From: Agrococcus terreus
Lineage (GTDB): Bacteria > Actinomycetota > Actinomycetes > Actinomycetales > Microbacteriaceae
DNA: 64,000 nt
Direction: 5' to 3'
NCBI RefSeq assembly: GCF_014645235.1
Contig: NZ_BMLM01000001.1
Coordinates: forward strand, 1,302,001-1,366,000
Shown here in pieces: positions 61,512 to 64,000 of this stretch; within the stretch, counting starts at the first letter, position 1, and each line of letters begins with the position of its first letter. The position numbers were made by a program, and so were the translations under genes. The notes below the pieces were generated by a model. The model saw only the letters and a list, made by a program, of their open reading frames with translations. It made no database searches and was not told where the DNA came from.

Positions 61512-62404
61512 GCGAGCAGCAGCACCGGAGCGGCTTCGTGACGTTCGTCGGACGGCCGAACGCCGGCAAGTCGACGCTCATGAACGCCCTCGTCGGCGAG
61601 AAGATCGCCATCACGTCGTCGAAGCCGCAGACCACGCGGCACGCGATCCGCGGCGTCGTCCACCGCGACGACGCGCAGCTCGTCATCGTCGACACCCCGG
61701 GCATGCACAAGCCGCGCACGCTGCTCGGCAAGCGGCTGAACGCCGTGGTGCAGACGACGCTCGGCGACGTCGACGTCATCTGCCTGTGCATCCCCGCCGA
61801 CGAGCCGATCGGGCCGGGCGACCGCTTCATCGACCAGCAGCTCGAGGGCTTCCCGCGCGCGCGGAAGGTCGCCGTCGTCACGAAGACCGACGCCGCCTCC
61901 AAGCAGCGGGTCGCCGAGCAGCTGCTCGCGGTGACCGGGCTGCGCGAGTGGGATGCGGTCGTGCCGCTGTCGTCGCTGCGCGGCACGCAGCTCGACGTGC
62001 TCGTCGACCAGCTCGTGGCGCTGCTGCCGGAGGGCGAGCCGCTCTACGAGGCGGCCACGACCACCGAGGAGCCGCTGTCGGTGCGGATCGCCGAGCTCGT
62101 GCGCGAGGCCGCGCTCGAGGGCGTCCGCGACGAGCTGCCGCACTCGATCATGGTGACGGTCGACGACATCGTCGAGCGCGAGGACCGCGAGCTCGTCGAC
62201 GTCTACGCGAACCTCTGGGTGGAGCGCGACAGCCAGAAGGGCATCATCATCGGCCACCGCGGCTCGCGGCTGCGCGAGGTGGGCGCGGATGCGCGGGCCG
62301 AGATCGAGCGCCTCGTCGGCAAGCAGGTGCACCTCGACCTGCGCGTGAAGGTCGCGAAGGAGTGGCAGGGCGACCCGAAGCAGCTCGGGCGCTTCGGCTT
62401 CTAG
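61508..62404 (+). CDS. era: GTPase Era
   Basis: Ribosome-assembly GTPase binding the 3' end of 16S rRNA, 298 residues. G1 is GRPNAGKST (15-23), G3 is VDTPGMHKPRT, and G4 is read as VTKTD (T in place of the usual N of NKxD). The C-terminal KH domain has KGIIIGHRGSRLREVGADARAEIERLVGKQVHLDLRVKV. It overlaps the CNNM gene by ATGA and ends the unit. Confidence 0.95.
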   Translation: MSEQQHRSGFVTFVGRPNAGKSTLMNALVGEKIAITSSKPQTTRHAIRGVVHRDDAQLVIVDTPGMHKPRTLLGKRLNAVVQTTLGDVDVICLCIPADEPIGPGDRFIDQQLEGFPRARKVAVVTKTDAASKQRVAEQLLAVTGLREWDAVVPLSSLRGTQLDVLVDQLVALLPEGEPLYEAATTTEEPLSVRIAELVREAALEGVRDELPHSIMVTVDDIVEREDRELVDVYANLWVERDSQKGIIIGHRGSRLREVGADARAEIERLVGKQVHLDLRVKVAKEWQGDPKQLGRFGF

Positions 62405-62412
62405 CCCCGCTC

Positions 62413-62459
62413 CGCTGGTCGAGGAGGCCGCGCCCGAAGGGCGCTGCCGTCTCGAGACC
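62413..62459 (+). repeat. Copy of the 47-bp dispersed module
   Basis: It begins CGCTGGTCGAGGAGG and ends CCGTCTCGAGACC, and differs from the unit at 5796-5842 at a single position, 56.6 kb away. It starts 9 bp after the era stop and may act as its terminator. Confidence 0.85.
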
Positions 62460-62493
62460 CCGCACCGCGCGACAGGTGGTCCTCGGCCCGAGC

Positions 62494-62513
62494 GGTGCTG
62501 GTGCACCAGCACC
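62494..62513 (+). promoter_or_regulatory. Perfect 20-bp palindrome upstream of the sensor kinase
   Basis: GGTGCTGGTGCACCAGCACC is a perfect 20-bp dyad about 105 bp before the kinase ATG. It could be a regulator-binding site for the two-component operon or a hairpin. Confidence 0.35.
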
Positions 62514-62598
62514 TCTGAGGCGGAACGGCACCTCTCGGCGCCGTCCACCCCGAGGATGATTCCGCGGCCTGCGCGGCGGGGGAGCGGCACCGCCGCCG

Positions 62599-62604
62599 TA
62601 GCGT
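62599..62604 (+). promoter_or_regulatory. -10 hexamer of a leaderless promoter (sensor kinase)
   Basis: TAGCGT, 6 nt (AGGAGC), then ATG. AGGAG is very close to the ATG and could alternatively be a ribosome-binding site. Confidence 0.5.
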
Positions 62605-62610
62605 AGGAGC

Positions 62611-63873
62611 ATGACCGCAGCGCCCACGGACGAGGCCGTGCCCGCCCCCGGCGGGGACGCCGCCGACGCGGCGGCCGCCGAGGAGCTGCGGCGCCAGGAC
62701 CGCCGCGCGCTGCGCGCCGACGGCATCCTCGCCGCGGTCACGACGGTGCTCACGGGCATCCCGACCGCGATCATGTGGGTGCTGCTCGCCAACGGCACCG
62801 CGTTCCACTGGGCGTTCTGCGCGCTCGTCGCCGCCGCGATCGCGGGCGCGGTCCTCGTGCGCCGCACGCACCCGGTGCTCGCCCTCCTCGCGCTCACCGG
62901 CCTCGCGGCCATCCACGTGGCGATCGCCGCGCCGATGTTCCCCGTCTGGTTCGGGGTGCTCGTGGTGCTCTACTCGGCCGGCCGCTTCGCGCGCTGGCCG
63001 GGCAGGCTCGGCGCGCTCGGGCTGGCCCTCGTCGCCTCGCTGCTCGCCGCCATCTGGCTCGCGACCGAGGGCGGCCTCGCCGTGGGGCCCGGGACGCTGC
63101 CGACCGTGCCGGACATCCTGCGGCTCGTCGCGTTCGCGTGGATCCCGCCGATGATGCTCTTCTCGATCGCGGTGCTCGTCGGCTGGGGCGTCGCGGCGGT
63201 CGCGCGCTCCGAGGCGGCGTCGAAGGAGGCGCTCGTCAGCACGCGCCGCGCCGACGAGCAGGAGGAGCGGGCGGCGCTCGCGCGCGACATGCACGACGTG
63301 GTCGCGCACTCGCTCGCCGTGGTGATCGCGCAGGCCAACGGCGCCCGCTACACGCCCGATCCGGAGGCGAAGGACCGGAGCCTCGAGGTGATCGCTGGCA
63401 CCGCCAAGCAGGCGCTCGGCGACGTGCGGCTGCTCCTCGGGCAGCTGCGGCACAGCCAGGCGGCCGACCCCGTCGCGTCGCTGGAGGGCGCACCCGCGCT
63501 CATCGCGCGCATCCGCGCGAGCGGGCTCGACGTGCGGCTCGTCGAGCTCGGCGCGGCCGTGCCGCTGCCGCGCACCGCCGACATCGCGGCCTACCGGATC
63601 CTGCAGGAGGCGCTCACGAACGCGCTCCGCCACGGCGACACGTCGCAGCCCGTGCACGTTCGCCTCCAGCGCGAGGGCGGGCCGCAGCCGGGCATCGTGC
63701 TCGACGTGCACAACCGGCTGCGCGCGCATCCGGGCGTCGCGGGCCACGGCGTGCGCGGCATGCACGAGCGCGCGCGGCTCGCGGGCGGCGACGCCTGGAC
63801 GGGCGTCGAGGACGGCTGGTTCCGCGTGCGCGCCGCCTTCCCGGCGAGCGCCGGACGACGGCTGGGCCGATGA
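62611..63873 (+). CDS. Sensor histidine kinase, NarL/DesK (HisKA_3) type
   Basis: A 420-residue membrane kinase. About six hydrophobic helices (residues 38-196) form a small sensor without an external domain. The HisKA_3 dimerisation helix carries the phospho-accepting His228 in [26 protein letters not shown]. The ATPase domain has [16 protein letters not shown] (N box) and [16 protein letters not shown] (G box). The stimulus is unknown. A response-regulator gene follows 13 bp later. Confidence 0.92.
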   Translation: MTAAPTDEAVPAPGGDAADAAAAEELRRQDRRALRADGILAAVTTVLTGIPTAIMWVLLANGTAFHWAFCALVAAAIAGAVLVRRTHPVLALLALTGLAAIHVAIAAPMFPVWFGVLVVLYSAGRFARWPGRLGALGLALVASLLAAIWLATEGGLAVGPGTLPTVPDILRLVAFAWIPPMMLFSIAVLVGWGVAAVARSEAASKEALVSTRRADEQEERAALARDMHDVVAHSLAVVIAQANGARYTPDPEAKDRSLEVIAGTAKQALGDVRLLLGQLRHSQAADPVASLEGAPALIARIRASGLDVRLVELGAAVPLPRTADIAAYRILQEALTNALRHGDTSQPVHVRLQREGGPQPGIVLDVHNRLRAHPGVAGHGVRGMHERARLAGGDAWTGVEDGWFRVRAAFPASAGRRLGR

Positions 63874-63886
63874 GAGGATCGGAGGC

Positions 63887-64000
63887 GTGATCCGCGTCCT
63901 CATCGTCGACGACCAGGCGCTCTTCCGCGGCGGCATCCGGATGCTGCTGGAGTCGCAGCCCGACATGACGTGCGTGGGGGAGGCGGCCGACGGAGCCCAG
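63887..64000 (+). CDS. Response regulator, NarL/LuxR family (cut by window end)
   Basis: The first 38 residues of a receiver domain are present: [20 protein letters not shown] (acidic pair Asp8-Asp9), then [14 protein letters not shown]. The phospho-acceptor Asp and the output domain lie beyond the window. The GTG start has GGAGG very close upstream and a GAGGAT hexamer 7 nt before it. It pairs with the preceding kinase. Confidence 0.88.
   Translation, partial: MIRVLIVDDQALFRGGIRMLLESQPDMTCVGEAADGAQ

Overview
The window is a piece of a high-GC actinobacterial chromosome, most likely from Microbacteriaceae (an Agrococcus- or Microbacterium-like organism). The grounds are the near-total G/C third-position usage, frequent GTG starts, split cydD/cydC genes, a DUF222/HNH protein, a YkoEDC thiamine-precursor transporter, DUF3097, DUF3253 and DUF1990 proteins, and a high share of leaderless promoters. 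I did not compute GC content. About 67 protein genes and two tRNAs can be supported. I see no prophage, integrase, transposase or CRISPR array.

Layout. 1-3.3 kb holds gatCAB (amidotransferase for Asn/Gln-tRNA). 3.5-9 kb holds a GlsB-like membrane protein, a luciferase-fold oxidoreductase, DUF3097, a 47-bp repeat cluster, an HNH/DUF222 protein and two hydrolases. 9.1-12.6 kb is a TPP riboswitch followed by ykoE-ykoD-ykoC and a coupled P-loop kinase. 12.7-15.6 kb holds an alcohol dehydrogenase, a zinc peptidase, and a siderophore-interacting protein behind a candidate iron box. 15.6-19 kb holds tRNA-His, orn, a HAD phosphatase, an atypical Nramp-family carrier, and tRNA-Arg(TCT) trailed by nine tandem tRNA 3'-fragments. 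19.1-27.8 kb is mixed metabolism and repair: DedA, YceI, MsrA, SSB, EttA, thioesterases and methylmalonate-semialdehyde dehydrogenase. 28-31.8 kb is a leftward block: SBF carrier, Nudix, App1-like phosphatase and SRAP. 31.8-38.5 kb is a TetR regulator followed by cydABDC (cytochrome bd oxidase and its assembly exporter). 38.5-43.3 kb holds DedA-pabC divergent from pabB, then an ArsR-SRPBCC module with paired operators. 43.4-54.4 kb holds leuS, comEA-comEC, holA, a 160-bp array of 20-bp units, rpsT, lepA, DUF1990 and hemW. 54.5-62.4 kb holds a DUF4870 protein and the hrcA-dnaJ-rsmE and HIT-phoH-ybeY-CNNM-era clusters. The right edge is a two-component system cut off in the response regulator.

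Regulatory themes. Many first genes of transcripts lack a Shine-Dalgarno site and have a TAnnnT-type hexamer ending exactly 6-7 nt before the start codon, which predicts leaderless mRNAs. Internal genes are usually coupled by 4-bp (GTGA/ATGA) or 1-bp (TGATG) overlaps. Recognisable cis-elements are the TPP riboswitch, a CIRCE site at hrcA, ArsR-type palindromes, a candidate iron box, and many GC-rich hairpin terminators.

The most unusual structures are the tRNA-Arg 3'-fragment array (18529-18965), the four-plus-four inverted array of 20-bp units (49991-50150), the interlocked pabB/pabC promoters (40126-40143), and an Nramp homologue lacking both canonical metal-binding motifs.
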